In this document: positions 34,054 through 44,629 of the stretch, piece by piece
Layout of the letters: each line of letters begins with the position of its first letter
How positions within the stretch are numbered: the first letter of the stretch is position 1
Source of the DNA: DATARH01 sp036268075
Lineage (GTDB): Bacteria; Pseudomonadota; Alphaproteobacteria; ATCC43930; CGMCC-115725
Length of the DNA: 64,000 nucleotides
Reading direction: 5' to 3'
Assembly: GCA_036268075.1 (NCBI GenBank)
Contig: DATAUV010000015.1
Coordinates: 1-64,000, forward strand
Notes under the pieces: generated by a model
Seen by the model: the letters and a program-made list of their open reading frames with translations, nothing else
Told to the model about the DNA's origin: nothing
The model's database searches: none
Made by a program: the position numbers and the translations under genes

Positions 34054-35475
34054 TTAAACCTCGGATGCCATCTTTTGGGCCTTTTCGACCGCCGCCTCGA
34101 TCGTGCCGACCATGTAGAACGAGGATTCGGGCATCTCGTCGTATTCGCCGGCGACGATGCCCTTGAACCCCTTGATCGTGTCTTCGAGGTTGACGAACAC
34201 GCCGGGCGAACCGGTGAACACCTCGGCGACGTGGAACGGCTGCGACAGGAAGCGCTGGATCTTGCGGGCGCGGGCGACGGTCAGGCGGTCGTCTTCGGAA
34301 AGCTCGTCCATGCCCAGGATCGCGATGATGTCCTGGAGGCTCTTATAGGTCTGCAAGACGCGCTGCACGTCGCGGGCAACCTGATAATGCTCGTCGCCGA
34401 CGACGCGCGGGTCGAGCATGCGCGAGGTCGAATCGAGCGGGTCGACCGCCGGGTAGATGCCCAATTCGGCGATCTGGCGCGACAGCACCGTGGTCGCGTC
34501 CAGATGGGCGAACGAGGTCGCCGGCGCCGGGTCGGTCAGATCGTCGGCGGGCACGTAGATCGCCTGCACCGAGGTGATCGAGCCCTTCTTGGTCGTCGTG
34601 ATGCGTTCCTGCAGCGCGCCCATGTCGGTCGCGAGGGTCGGCTGATAGCCGACCGCCGACGGGATGCGGCCCAGCAGCGCCGACACCTCGGAGCCCGCCT
34701 GGGTGAAGCGGAAGATGTTGTCGACGAAGAACAGCACGTCCTGCCCTTCCTCGTCGCGGAAGTATTCGGCGAGGGTCAGCCCACTGAGGCCGACGCGGGC
34801 GCGGGCGCCGGGCGGCTCGTTCATCTGGCCGTAGACGAGGGCCGCCTTCGACCCCGGCCCGTCCGGCACGATGACGCCCGACTCCATCATTTCGTGATAG
34901 AGGTCGTTGCCCTCGCGGGTGCGCTCGCCGACCCCGGCGAACACCGAGTAGCCGCCATGCGCCTTGGCGATGTTGTTGATCAATTCCATGATGATGACGG
35001 TCTTGCCGACCCCGGCGCCGCCGAAGAGCCCGACCTTGCCGCCCTTCGCGTAAGGCGCCAGCAGATCGACGACCTTGATCCCGGTCACCAGGATTTCGGC
35101 CTCGGTCGACTGGTCGACGAATTCCGGGGCCGGCCGATGGATCGGCGATTTCATCTTGGTGACGATCGGGCCGCGCTCGTCGACCGGCTCGCCGATGACG
35201 TTGAGGATGCGGCCGAGCGTCTCCGGGCCCACCGGCATCATGATCGGATCGCCGGTATCGACCGCCTCGGCGCCGCGGACGAGCCCGTCGGTGGTGTCCA
35301 TCGCGATCGTGCGGACCGTGTTCTCGCCCAGATGCTGCGCCACTTCGAGCACCAGCGTGCGGTCGTCCTGCACGATGTGGAGCGCGCTCAGGATCGAGGG
35401 CAGATCACCCTCGAAGCGCACATCGACGACCGCGCCGATGACCTGGGTGATCGTGCCAACATTGTTTCGTGCCAT
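34054..35475 (-). CDS. atpD: ATP synthase F1 beta subunit
   Basis: A 473-residue catalytic subunit. Walker A is GLFGGAGVGKT. The catalytic glutamate region GVGERTREGNDLYHEM, the DVLFFVDNIFRFTQAG Walker B strand and the C-terminal GMDELSEDDRLTV (DELSEED-type) are all present. It makes ATP at the F1 catalytic sites driven by rotation of gamma. Normal length. Confidence 0.97.
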   Translation of the reverse strand: MARNNVGTITQVIGAVVDVRFEGDLPSILSALHIVQDDRTLVLEVAQHLGENTVRTIAMDTTDGLVRGAEAVDTGDPIMMPVGPETLGRILNVIGEPVDERGPIVTKMKSPIHRPAPEFVDQSTEAEILVTGIKVVDLLAPYAKGGKVGLFGGAGVGKTVIIMELINNIAKAHGGYSVFAGVGERTREGNDLYHEMMESGVIVPDGPGSKAALVYGQMNEPPGARARVGLSGLTLAEYFRDEEGQDVLFFVDNIFRFTQAGSEVSALLGRIPSAVGYQPTLATDMGALQERITTTKKGSITSVQAIYVPADDLTDPAPATSFAHLDATTVLSRQIAELGIYPAVDPLDSTSRMLDPRVVGDEHYQVARDVQRVLQTYKSLQDIIAILGMDELSEDDRLTVARARKIQRFLSQPFHVAEVFTGSPGVFVNLEDTIKGFKGIVAGEYDEMPESSFYMVGTIEAAVEKAQKMASEV

Positions 35476-35495
35476 GTGCGAACCCTTGCCTCTTC

Positions 35496-36383
35496 CTACA
35501 GCGCCTCGGCGCCGGAGATGATCTCGATCAGTTCCTTGGTGATGACCGCCTGGCGGGTGCGATTATAGTTCATCGTCAGCCGGTCGATCATCTCGCCGGC
35601 GTTGCGGGTCGCATTGTCCATCGCGGTCATGCGCGCGCCCTGCTCGCTGGCGGCGTTTTCGAGGAGCGCGGTGTAGATCTGCACCGCGAGGTTGTTCGGG
35701 AGCAAATCGGCGAGGATCTCCTCCTCCGACGGCTCGAACTCATAGATCGCGCCGCCGAGATCGGGCACCGCCGCCTCGCCGCCCTCGGGCAGCGCGAACG
35801 GGATAAGCTGCTGCGCCGTCACGATCTGCGTGATCGCGGAGCGGAAGCGGTTGAAGACGATCGTGCAGACGTCGAACTCGCCGGCCTGGAACAGGCCCAG
35901 CACCCGCTCGGAGATGTCGCGCGCCTCGTCGAACGAGACGCGGCGGCGGCCGATGTCGGTCAGGCTGTCGTGGATCAGGCGGGCATAGTCGCGGCGCAGC
36001 CCGTCGCGGCCCTTGCGCCCGATGGTCAGGATCTTGACCCGCTTGCCCTCGGCTTCGAGCTGGCGGATGCGGCGGCGCGCCTCGCGCAGGATCGTCCCGT
36101 TGAACCCGCCGGCGAGGCCGCGGTCCGAGGTCGCGACGATCAGAAGGTGCGTTTCCTCCCGGCCGGTGCCCGCGAGCAGCGGCGGGGCGCCGGGGATGCC
36201 GGCCATGCGGCTCGCCAGCGAGCGCAGCACCCGATCCATCCGCTCGGCATAGGGCCGCGCCGCCTCGGCCTGCTCCTGCGCCCGGCGCAGCCGAGACGCC
36301 GCGACCATCTTCATCGCCGCGGTGATCTTCTGCGTCGACCGCACGCTGCGGATGCGTACCCGTAAATCCTTTAGGCTGGGCAT
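35496..36383 (-). CDS. atpG: ATP synthase F1 gamma subunit
   Basis: A 295-residue rotor subunit. The N-terminal helix LKDLRVRIRSVRSTQKITAA and the C-terminal helix MTAMDNATRNAGEMIDRLTM with NRTRQAVITKELIEI form the coiled shaft. ATG 36383 is chosen because the longer frame above it is read from a palindromic repeat. A 122-bp gap containing that repeat separates it from atpA, unlike the tight spacing elsewhere in the operon. Confidence 0.96.
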   Translation of the reverse strand: MPSLKDLRVRIRSVRSTQKITAAMKMVAASRLRRAQEQAEAARPYAERMDRVLRSLASRMAGIPGAPPLLAGTGREETHLLIVATSDRGLAGGFNGTILREARRRIRQLEAEGKRVKILTIGRKGRDGLRRDYARLIHDSLTDIGRRRVSFDEARDISERVLGLFQAGEFDVCTIVFNRFRSAITQIVTAQQLIPFALPEGGEAAVPDLGGAIYEFEPSEEEILADLLPNNLAVQIYTALLENAASEQGARMTAMDNATRNAGEMIDRLTMNYNRTRQAVITKELIEIISGAEAL

Positions 36384-36397
36384 AACCCACCTTTTTT

Positions 36398-36477
36398 CGT
36401 CGCCCTCGCGAAGGCGGGGGTCCAGGTGCAAGCGGCGAAGCGTTGGCCCCTGGGTTCCCGCCTGCGCGGGAATGACG
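36398..36477. repeat. CGTCGCCC/GCGGGAATGACG palindromic repeat, copy 1
   Basis: An 80-bp element between atpA and atpG. Two hairpins, CGCGAAGGCGGGGGTCCAGG and CCTGGGTTCCCGCCTGCGCG, pair with each other. It is closely similar to 43109-43187 in the cellulose operon. Such an element inside the atp operon could alter the alpha to gamma expression ratio. Confidence 0.88.
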
Positions 36478-36505
36478 AGCTAATTTGCTGAAGGGTCATC
36501 GCCAA

Positions 36506-38035
<1,530 letters not shown>

Positions 38036-38059
38036 GAAGCCCTCTTAAGCCAAAGTCCT

Positions 38060-38620
38060 TTAGGCGCCGGCCCTCAGGGCCAGCCGCAAACGCTGCAACT
38101 TGCTTCTCAACGACCCGTCGACCATGCGCGAGCCGATCTTGACGACCATGCCGCCGATGAGGCTCGGGTCGATCTTGAGGTCGACCGCGACCCGCCCGCC
38201 GACCGCGCGGCGAAGCTGCTCGGTGAGCGCGGTGTTCTGTGCCTCGGTCAGGGGCTGGGCCGCGGTCACCTCGGCGGTGATCTCGCCGCGCCGCGCCGCG
38301 AGCTTGGCCAGATAAGCCTCGATCATCGCCGGCACCGCGAAGAGGCGGCGGTTGCGCGCGGCGACGGCGAGGAAATCGCGGGTGAGCTGCGACAGCTCGG
38401 CCTTTTCGGCGACGAGCGCGATCGCCCGGCCCTGGTCGGCGCGCGACAGCACGGGGCTCCGCACCAGCCGCGACAGGTCGGCGCTGTCGTGCAGCATCGC
38501 CCGCATCGCGCGCAGATCGCCGGCGACCGCGTCGAGCTCGCGGCGCTCGTCGGCCAGCTCGAACAGCGCCGCCGCGTAACGTTCAGCCAGGCCGGAAACG
38601 CCTGTCGCTTTGGAAGCCAA
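38060..38620 (-). CDS. atpH: ATP synthase F1 delta subunit
   Basis: A 186-residue stator subunit: ERYAAALFELADERR near the N-terminus and the C-terminal DPSLIGGMVVKIGSRMVDGS, the most conserved stretch in delta. TTG 38620 gives the canonical length and N-terminus (ASKATGVSGLAERYA); the longer frame starts in poorly conserved sequence. It is first in the minus-strand atpHAGDC operon. The F0 genes are not in the window, as usual for alphaproteobacteria. Confidence 0.93.
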   Translation of the reverse strand: MASKATGVSGLAERYAAALFELADERRELDAVAGDLRAMRAMLHDSADLSRLVRSPVLSRADQGRAIALVAEKAELSQLTRDFLAVAARNRRLFAVPAMIEAYLAKLAARRGEITAEVTAAQPLTEAQNTALTEQLRRAVGGRVAVDLKIDPSLIGGMVVKIGSRMVDGSLRSKLQRLRLALRAGA

Positions 38621-38803
38621 TGGAGATCGGTCCTCGGTCTGCGCGCCGGCCAAATGAGGGCACAAGAGACGCCGCCGGGGCCGCCATGGCCCCGGAGATT
38701 CGGGCGGTTCCTAACATAGTTCCCCACCCTTCGCAACCGCTGCCGGCGGGATCGCGACATGCGCAATTACAACAGCTTAACCAAAGACTTGAGAGGCAGC
38801 CCG

Positions 38804-39841
38804 CTAACCTGCGGTTTCCCGCCGCGCGAGCCGCGCCAACAGAACGAGGCTGGCGGAGTAATAGTCGTCGTCCGCGCCGATCACCGGCAGCGGCGCCGAA
38901 TCGCGATGCTGCGAGCCGCGCACGAACTGGACCACCGCCTGCACCCCGTTCGAGGCCGGGTAGGGCGCCACCTTGCCGTTGCTGACATCGGCCCAGGCGG
39001 GCGGCGGCTTGTCGCCGAATTCGGCCCAGAAATCGAGATACGGCTGGAGCCGCTTCGGGCTCGCATCGCCGGCCCACACGAGATAGAGCGGCACCCGAAT
39101 CGCCGCGAAGCCGAATTGCGGCGCGAATCCCACGGCCGGGGTCACCGCGCCGGCGGGGTCGAGCGCGATCCAGTCGCTCGGCAGATGCCACGGCCCGAAC
39201 TGCGCCTTGTCGAGCAGCGCCAGCCCGTCGCCCCGCAGCCGGCGCCACTGATAGCCCGGCAGCGTGCGCTCCAGATTCTTGAACGCCGGATAGATGTAAT
39301 AGGACGGGTTCAGCACGACGCTGCCGTCGTCGCGGGTGAACCCGTCGCGGCCGGGCAGCAGCACCAGCCGCCGCGCCACCGCGGCGAGCAGCTTGTCGCG
39401 GATGTCCCCGAGAATGCGCCGTGCGGCGTCGCGGTATTTCGTGTCGTTCCAGGTCTTCGCGGCGCGGATCAGCGCCCAGGCGATGAGGGTGTCGCCATCG
39501 GAGGCGTTGTTGGGGTCGGCGATCGGGTGCTGCGGGTCGGCCGGATCCCAGCGCCACGCGAACAGCGCCGAGTCGGGCTGCCGCAGATGGGCGCGGGTCC
39601 AGTCCCAGATATTGTCGAACGCCGCCCGGTCATCCGCCGATTCGGCGAACAGCATCGCCCAGCCCTGCCCCTCGGTGTGGCTGACATCCTTGTTCCCGGT
39701 ATCGCGCACCCGCCCGTCGCCGGTGACGAACCGATCGCGATAGACGCCCCATTGGTCGGCGAAGCTGGGGTCGCCGGCATGGGCGGGCGCGGCGAGCGCC
39801 AGCAGGATGAACAGAACGGGGAAAAGCAGCCGCATCGGCAA
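38804..39841 (-). CDS. bcsZ: Periplasmic endo-beta-1,4-glucanase, glycoside hydrolase family 8
   Basis: A 345-residue exported GH8 cellulase. A signal peptide (residues 1-22, ending APAHA) is followed by the catalytic acid in SHTEGQGWAMLFAE and the second catalytic region ASDGDTLIAWAL; NPSYYIYPAF and the DDYYSASL segment complete the (alpha/alpha)6 fold. BcsZ edits nascent cellulose in the periplasm. It is the last gene of the 19-kb minus-strand bcs operon, separated from bcsD by a perfect hairpin. Confidence 0.93.
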   Translation of the reverse strand: MPMRLLFPVLFILLALAAPAHAGDPSFADQWGVYRDRFVTGDGRVRDTGNKDVSHTEGQGWAMLFAESADDRAAFDNIWDWTRAHLRQPDSALFAWRWDPADPQHPIADPNNASDGDTLIAWALIRAAKTWNDTKYRDAARRILGDIRDKLLAAVARRLVLLPGRDGFTRDDGSVVLNPSYYIYPAFKNLERTLPGYQWRRLRGDGLALLDKAQFGPWHLPSDWIALDPAGAVTPAVGFAPQFGFAAIRVPLYLVWAGDASPKRLQPYLDFWAEFGDKPPPAWADVSNGKVAPYPASNGVQAVVQFVRGSQHRDSAPLPVIGADDDYYSASLVLLARLARRETAG

Positions 39842-39879
39842 ACGCTGTCATTGCGGCGGCGCCGACGCAATCCCGGCTC

Positions 39880-39929
39880 TCCCCTCTTTTCGTCATCCCG
39901 GCCTGCGCCGGGATGACGAAAAGAGGGGA
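39880..39929. repeat. Perfect 23-bp hairpin between bcsD and bcsZ
   Basis: Arms at 39880-39902 and 39907-39929 are exactly complementary with a 4-nt loop. The minus-strand transcript would form a very stable stem just after the bcsD stop codon. A TGTCATTGCG fragment lies beside it at 39847. Possible roles are mRNA 3'-end protection of bcsD or attenuation of bcsZ. Confidence 0.92.
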
Positions 39930-39939
39930 ATGAGCGACG

Positions 39940-40422
39940 CTATTCGTGCCGGCCGTAGCGGAAGCGCATCGGGGCGCCAATTTCCGAGGGGGCTCCGGCG
40001 AGGCGGGCGGAACAGGTCGGGTCGCCGCCCTGCCCCGTCATCCATTCGGTGTAGAGGCCTTCGAGCGTCGGGGCGAGCCAGCTTCGGCGCTGCTCGTCCT
40101 GCGGCACCAGCGGATAGGCGCCGTGCTCGATCTCGATAAAGCCACCCGCCTCCTCGATCCGGACCCAGCCCCAGTCAATGCCTTCGAGCACCGCGTTGAT
40201 GTCTTCCTCGAGCTCCTCGAGGCTGTCGCAGCGGCGCAGCGGCAGCGACTGGGCCATGCGCGAACCCAGCGTTTCGAGAAACTGATCGGCCTCGACCGGA
40301 TCGACCCGCTCTTCGAACTCGGCAAACATCGCCGCGATGAAATGGGCCCATTGCCGTGCGCAATGCTGCTGAGCGAAGTAGCGCAGCGAAATCCGATCCG
40401 CTTCTCCGGGCGCGCTGACCAT
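39940..40422 (-). CDS. bcsD: Cellulose synthase subunit BcsD
   Basis: A 160-residue protein matching BcsD of Komagataeibacter-type cellulose producers in length and motif order: FLETLGSRMAQSLPLRRCDS, LEELEEDINAVLEGIDWGWV, IEIEHGAYPLV and WLAPTLEGLYTEWMTGQ. BcsD is a periplasm-associated or cytosolic oligomeric scaffold component that helps align glucan chains into crystalline cellulose. ATG 40422 is used, with a GGGGGAG ribosome-binding site upstream. Its presence beside acetylation genes is unusual. Confidence 0.9.
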   Translation of the reverse strand: MVSAPGEADRISLRYFAQQHCARQWAHFIAAMFAEFEERVDPVEADQFLETLGSRMAQSLPLRRCDSLEELEEDINAVLEGIDWGWVRIEEAGGFIEIEHGAYPLVPQDEQRRSWLAPTLEGLYTEWMTGQGGDPTCSARLAGAPSEIGAPMRFRYGRHE

Positions 40423-40453
40423 ACGTTTATAGCTCCCCCTCGGGACCGGACCG

Positions 40454-40473
40454 GGCGCGCTCGCGAGCGCGCC
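40454..40473. repeat. 20-bp perfect palindrome between algJ-like and bcsD
   Basis: GGCGCGCTCGCGAGCGCGCC is self-complementary and lies between the algJ-like stop and the bcsD ribosome-binding site. With the hairpin at 39880 it brackets bcsD on both sides. Confidence 0.85.
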
Positions 40474-40481
40474 AGACGGCG

Positions 40482-41654
40482 TTATTTCGAGCGATCCCCA
40501 CCAAGCCCGGCAGCCCAAGCTTCGTCGGCGGCGGCGACCGGCTGCTGCAATACCCGTTCCGGTACCTCCCAGACGATAACGTGCGGTGGAGTTTTGGTGA
40601 AGGCTGGATCGGCGAAATAGGAAATCGCCGCGCTCGTCAGCCCGCCGCCGTCCTTGGCACGGTTGTCGACCGGCGCGCCCAGAGCCATCCCGAGATACTC
40701 GGTGAAATTGGCGCGGCGCGAGAACGAGGTGCCGATCTCGACAAGCTGCGGCGCCGGCGTCTCGTCGAGAATGCCGGTGCCGGCCTTGGCCGAGGCGTCG
40801 ATTCGGTTCGACGCGACCATGTCGCCCTTGGGCCTGAGGGGATACGGCACCCCGTCGAGACCTGCGAGCCGAATGAGATCGCCGACCCGCTCCTGCTCCG
40901 GGCCGGGAGTGACGCGGTACTGCGCCTGTTGCGACGGCGCGAGCCCCCGCCCCGTGAGCCCGGCGGCGATCGAATCGGCCGCCGCCTTGGCGCCGCGCTC
41001 GTTCCAATGCGTGTCGGTGCGGTAATAGCGCTCGCCGTCGAGCGCCGCGATCGGCTGCAAGAGGTCGGCGACGGTCACGCCGCTCGCTCGTAGCTGCGAC
41101 ACGAACTCGCCGTAGCGCGGCGCCAGCGCCGCCGAGCGGTCGGCGCCGCACAGATGGCTCGCCTCGACCCGCGACTTGTCCGGCACCGCGGCGACGACCA
41201 GCGCGATGTTGCGGGCGCGCAGAAACTCGGCCGCCTGGCCGATGATCTTCAGATGGCGCGCCAGGGACGCATCCCGATTCGGATGAACTTCCAGCTCGTC
41301 GGTCAGGAACAGCCAGTTGCCGCAGCCCCGGCGGACCCGCGTGCCGAGATCGCCGACCGCGTTCCACGCGACGACCCGGTCGAAGGTCACCAGCGCATCG
41401 GCGAACGGGTTCTTGTGCAACAGGAACTGCGCCAGGTCCCCGGTCGGCTTGCCGGCGGCGATATCGTGCCAGGAATAATGCGCGACCGGTTCGGACCGCC
41501 ACAGCATCGCGGCAATGTTCGAGCCGAGCCCGGCCAGCAGCACCGCCGCCAACACAAAGGCGGGCAATCGCGACGGGCGAAAGCGAAGGCGCATCGCCCA
41601 CGCCCTAAAGGGTTCGTGCCCTGTCGGCAAGAGCGGTCGATCGCCAAACGTCAT
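40482..41654 (-). CDS. AlgJ/AlgX (WssI)-like polysaccharide O-acetyltransferase, SGNH-like
   Basis: A 390-residue protein with an N-terminal membrane anchor (about residues 32-50, LPAFVLAAVLLAGLGSNIAA) and a periplasmic AlgX-type domain. The SGNH-like catalytic elements are YYRTDTHWNERGA (Asp-x-His) and EIGTSFSRRANF (serine block), with VVAAVPDKSRVEASHL ahead. AlgJ/AlgX and WssI transfer acetyl groups to the polymer in the periplasm. ATG 41654 has AGGAGG nine bases upstream, better than GTG 41660. It follows the algI-like gene by 13 bp. Confidence 0.88.
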   Translation of the reverse strand: MTFGDRPLLPTGHEPFRAWAMRLRFRPSRLPAFVLAAVLLAGLGSNIAAMLWRSEPVAHYSWHDIAAGKPTGDLAQFLLHKNPFADALVTFDRVVAWNAVGDLGTRVRRGCGNWLFLTDELEVHPNRDASLARHLKIIGQAAEFLRARNIALVVAAVPDKSRVEASHLCGADRSAALAPRYGEFVSQLRASGVTVADLLQPIAALDGERYYRTDTHWNERGAKAAADSIAAGLTGRGLAPSQQAQYRVTPGPEQERVGDLIRLAGLDGVPYPLRPKGDMVASNRIDASAKAGTGILDETPAPQLVEIGTSFSRRANFTEYLGMALGAPVDNRAKDGGGLTSAAISYFADPAFTKTPPHVIVWEVPERVLQQPVAAADEAWAAGLGGDRSK

Positions 41655-41667
41655 CGGCACCGCCCTC

Positions 41668-43062
41668 CTAGAACTGGAAATAGAGGAACGGCACGGTCTG
41701 GTGACCCATCATCACCGCGATCGCGTAGAGAAACACCACCGGCGGCCACAGCGGCGACCACCATTCGGGCTGCCTGAGGCGCGGCAGGAAATTCGCCTGG
41801 AACGCCGGCCACAGCACGACGGCGGCGCCGACGCCGAGCCACGCGACCTCGACAGGGCGCAACACCACCGCGATCTGGTCGCTGATGCCGACGCCGTGGA
41901 GGCCGATCTGCCCGGCCAGCATCGCCACCGTGCCGTCCCAGCTCGACGCCCGGAACGGGGTCCAGGCGAACAGCACCACCGCCAGCGTCAACAGGTAGGA
42001 AAGCGGCGCCCACATCGGCAGGCTGCGCGAGTTCCACCACCGCGCGACGCTCAGCGCCACGCCGTGGATCACGCCCCACAGCAGGAACGACCAGCTCGCC
42101 CCGTGCCACAACCCGCCGATCGCCATCGTCAGGAACAGATTGGTATAGGTCCGCGCCTCGCCTTTGCGGTTGCCGCCGAGCGAGATGTAAAGGTAGTCGC
42201 GCAGCCAGCTCGACAGGCTGATGTGCCAGCGCCGCCAGAAATCCTGGATCGAGACGGCGAGGTATGGGTCGCGGAAATTCTCCGGATAGTGAAACCCGAG
42301 CATCCGCCCCATCCCGATCGCCATCGCGCTGTAGCCGGCGAAATCGAAGAAGATCTGGAACGCGAACCCGATATTGCCGAGCCACGAATCGACGAGGGTC
42401 GGCTGCGGCAACGCGAACACGGCCTCGACCAGCGGCGCCAGCGTGTCGGCGATCAGCACCTTGACGGCGAACCCGATCATGAAGCGGCGCGCGCCGTGGG
42501 CGAGGTCGTCGAGCGTGATGCGGCGTTGCACCAGATCCTTGTCGACCCAGGAATAGCGGATGATCGGGCCCGAAATCAGGTGCGGGAACATGTCGAGATA
42601 GGCGGCAAAGCTGATAAAGCTCGGCTCGGCCGCGACGGTGCCGCGGCGCACGTCGATCAGGTAGCTGATCGATTGCAGCACGGTGAACGACAGCGCGATC
42701 GGCAGGATGATGGCCGTCCACGGAATGGGCCCCGCGGCAACGCTCGCCAGCGCCTCGTCAGCGGTCGCGACCAAGAGGTTCGCGTATTTGAACCAGCACA
42801 GGCACGCGAGGATCGCGACGACGCCGAGGATCAGGATCGGCTGCTTGCCCTCTTCCCGCGCCCGCTCGATCGCCCTGCCGAGCACCCAGGCCACCGCCGT
42901 GATCCCGATGATCAGCGGCAGGAACATCGGCTTCCACCAGGCGTAGAACAGCCAGCTTCCGACGCACAGCGTCAGGTTCCGCGCCGGTCCCGGCGTCGCC
43001 AGATAGGCGACTAGGAACAGCGGCAGGTACAGCGCCAGGAATTCGACGGACGAGAAGATCAC
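41668..43062 (-). CDS. MBOAT acyltransferase, AlgI/WssH-like
   Basis: A 464-residue multi-spanning membrane-bound O-acyltransferase. Family motifs are SGPIIRYSWV, FFDFAGYSAMAIGMGRMLGF, WRRWHISLSSWLRDYLYISLGG and the catalytic histidine in GGLWHGASW. It would pass acetyl or another acyl group across the inner membrane to the periplasmic transferases. GTG 43062 is preferred; the longer upstream frame is read from a palindromic repeat. It forms the expected AlgF-AlgI-AlgJ set inside the cellulose operon. Confidence 0.93.
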   Translation of the reverse strand: MIFSSVEFLALYLPLFLVAYLATPGPARNLTLCVGSWLFYAWWKPMFLPLIIGITAVAWVLGRAIERAREEGKQPILILGVVAILACLCWFKYANLLVATADEALASVAAGPIPWTAIILPIALSFTVLQSISYLIDVRRGTVAAEPSFISFAAYLDMFPHLISGPIIRYSWVDKDLVQRRITLDDLAHGARRFMIGFAVKVLIADTLAPLVEAVFALPQPTLVDSWLGNIGFAFQIFFDFAGYSAMAIGMGRMLGFHYPENFRDPYLAVSIQDFWRRWHISLSSWLRDYLYISLGGNRKGEARTYTNLFLTMAIGGLWHGASWSFLLWGVIHGVALSVARWWNSRSLPMWAPLSYLLTLAVVLFAWTPFRASSWDGTVAMLAGQIGLHGVGISDQIAVVLRPVEVAWLGVGAAVVLWPAFQANFLPRLRQPEWWSPLWPPVVFLYAIAVMMGHQTVPFLYFQF

Positions 43063-43108
43063 GGGAGGCTCGCTCCGGGCCTGCGGTCGCAAGGCCCACA
43101 ACCCCTGT

Positions 43109-43187
43109 CGTCGCCCCCGCGAAGGCGGGGGTCCAGGGCAAGCGACGAAGCGCCGGCCCCTGGATTCCCGTCTTCGCGGGAAAGACG
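43109..43187. repeat. CGTCGCCC/GCGGGAAAGACG palindromic repeat, copy 2
   Basis: A 79-bp element near-identical in layout to 36398-36477: CGCGAAGGCGGGGGTCCAGG pairs with CCTGGATTCCCGTCTTCGCG. It lies between the algF-like and algI-like genes. Confidence 0.88.
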
Positions 43188-43221
43188 AAGAGAGAGTCGT
43201 GCACACTTCATCGGAGATGCC

Positions 43222-43923
43222 TTACGGGCGGAACGGCGCCATCTTGTCGGCAAGGCCGAAGGCCTGCCGGCCTACCCCGCCGGGGGCGAAGACAAAGACG
43301 CTGTAGCGCTCGCCGGCGGCCATCGCGCCGAGATCGGTCTTGGTGCCGGCATCCTTGTCGTCGCAGGCGACCGCGAGCGCGACATTGACCGGATTGACCA
43401 GCCGCCGTCCCGTCGCACCGGGCTTGACCCCGGAGATGACGACCGTGCGGCCGTCGCCGGCGGTCAGCCGCGCGTCGGTGCATTGCCGGTCGAGGTTGTA
43501 GAGCGCGAGCGCCGATTTCTGCGCGTTGAAATCGGTCGGCTCCTCGCGCACCAGCGTTACCTCGGGGGCGCCGTCGGCGCCGGCGGTGACGGCCACGGTG
43601 ACGAACTCGTTCGCCTTCAGCGTGACCTTGACGGGCGCCGTCCTGCCGCCGATCGCGGCCGTGCCGGTGAGCTCGGTGCCGGGGGTCACCGGATCGAACT
43701 CGCCGACCCGCTGCGCCCCGCCGGTGCCGAGGTCGAGCGCGCCGCCGGCCGAGGTGATCTTGACCGCCGCCGCCGACAAATTGGCAAAGCGCAGATAGGC
43801 GACCCCATTCGGCGGGCCGCTCGGATAAAGCCGCCCCTCGGCCGCCTGCACCGACCCGGCGAGGCCGATGCCTAACAGCGCGGCCATCCCGATGGCGGCG
43901 ATCAGGTAACGAAACGACGGCAT
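43222..43923 (-). CDS. AlgF/WssG-like alginate-type acetylation accessory protein
   Basis: A 233-residue periplasmic protein: signal peptide (residues 1-28, ending SVQAAEG), then AlgF-like beta-rich sequence (LYPSGPPNGVAYLRFANLS, ANEFVTVAV, SALALYNLDR). AlgF is an adaptor needed for O-acetylation in alginate and acetylated-cellulose (wss) systems. The four pieces VAYLRFANL, GEFDPVTPG, VTLKANEFVT and LYNLD match the family pattern. It lies 11 bp after the fourth SGNH gene. Confidence 0.82.
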   Translation of the reverse strand: MPSFRYLIAAIGMAALLGIGLAGSVQAAEGRLYPSGPPNGVAYLRFANLSAAAVKITSAGGALDLGTGGAQRVGEFDPVTPGTELTGTAAIGGRTAPVKVTLKANEFVTVAVTAGADGAPEVTLVREEPTDFNAQKSALALYNLDRQCTDARLTAGDGRTVVISGVKPGATGRRLVNPVNVALAVACDDKDAGTKTDLGAMAAGERYSVFVFAPGGVGRQAFGLADKMAPFRP

Positions 43924-43934
43924 CGCGGCCCGGC

Positions 43935-44594
43935 CTATTTCTTGATCTCGCCGGCGCTGACCATGCGGTCGAGCGCGTCGCCGATACCCTTGCCCCAGGC
44001 GCGATAGCCGCTCGCGGTCAGGTGCTGGCCGTCGATCGTCGGCCATTCGCCCGGCTTGGAGAACTGGGTCGAATCGATATAGCGGCACGGCGCCACGGAC
44101 TGCGCCAGAAAATCGCTCATCTCTTTCACCCGCGCAAAGGTCTTGTGATACGACGAGCCCTCATTCCCCCACGGCGGCCCCACCCACACGCAAGGCAGAT
44201 TGTGGCCCGCGATGCGCTGGGTCAGGGTGCGGACCTGCTCGTAGATCCAGCCGCGCGGAAAATCCTGCTGGCCGTACCCCGCCATCGTGTCGCCCATCTC
44301 GACGACGACGAGGTTGGGGTGGTTCTGGGTGATGAGCTGGTCGATGGTCCAGCCAGGCGCGCGCGCCTGCCGGTTGATGACCGCCGGCTTGGTGCCGTGG
44401 CGCTCGGCCTCGCCGCAGGACACGTCGGTCTTGTAGACCCAGTCGCCGGCATTGGTGCCGCACATGCCATAGGAGCTGACCGTCGCGCCCTGCTCCACGA
44501 GATCGTTGTGCAGCGTCGTGATCAGGTAGTCGTTGGTCACCATATGGCTGTCGCCGATGACCAGTATCGCCAAGCCTGCAAGCAGCCCGTTCAT
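43935..44594 (-). CDS. SGNH hydrolase, tandem copy 4
   Basis: A 219-residue SGNH/GDSL-family protein: VIGDSHM (catalytic serine), VVVEMGDTMAGYG, CVWVGPPWGNEG and the C-terminal DGQHLT (Asp-x-x-His). It is paralogous to the next three genes upstream. Four cysteines (MCG, SCG, PCVW, APCRY) are kept in all copies. Related genes in cellulose operons (BcsX, WssF) are thought to act in acylation. The start directly precedes the first beta-strand, with no cleavable signal peptide. Confidence 0.85.
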   Translation of the reverse strand: MNGLLAGLAILVIGDSHMVTNDYLITTLHNDLVEQGATVSSYGMCGTNAGDWVYKTDVSCGEAERHGTKPAVINRQARAPGWTIDQLITQNHPNLVVVEMGDTMAGYGQQDFPRGWIYEQVRTLTQRIAGHNLPCVWVGPPWGNEGSSYHKTFARVKEMSDFLAQSVAPCRYIDSTQFSKPGEWPTIDGQHLTASGYRAWGKGIGDALDRMVSAGEIKK

Positions 44595-44629
44595 GGTCGC
44601 CGTTTCTCCCTAACCTGTTCCGTTCCGGC

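Noticed and set aside
31582..35568. 1,328-codon plus-strand open frame across the M20 peptidase, ferritin-like and atp genes
   Set aside because: It is the alternative frame or antisense of five recognisable genes and crosses two repeat elements; composition is not protein-like.
38666..38803. Promoter of the atp operon (TTGCGA ... TATGTT on the minus strand)
   Set aside because: Spacing of 12 bp is too short for a sigma-70 promoter; no better pair was found, and nothing else is evident in the gap.
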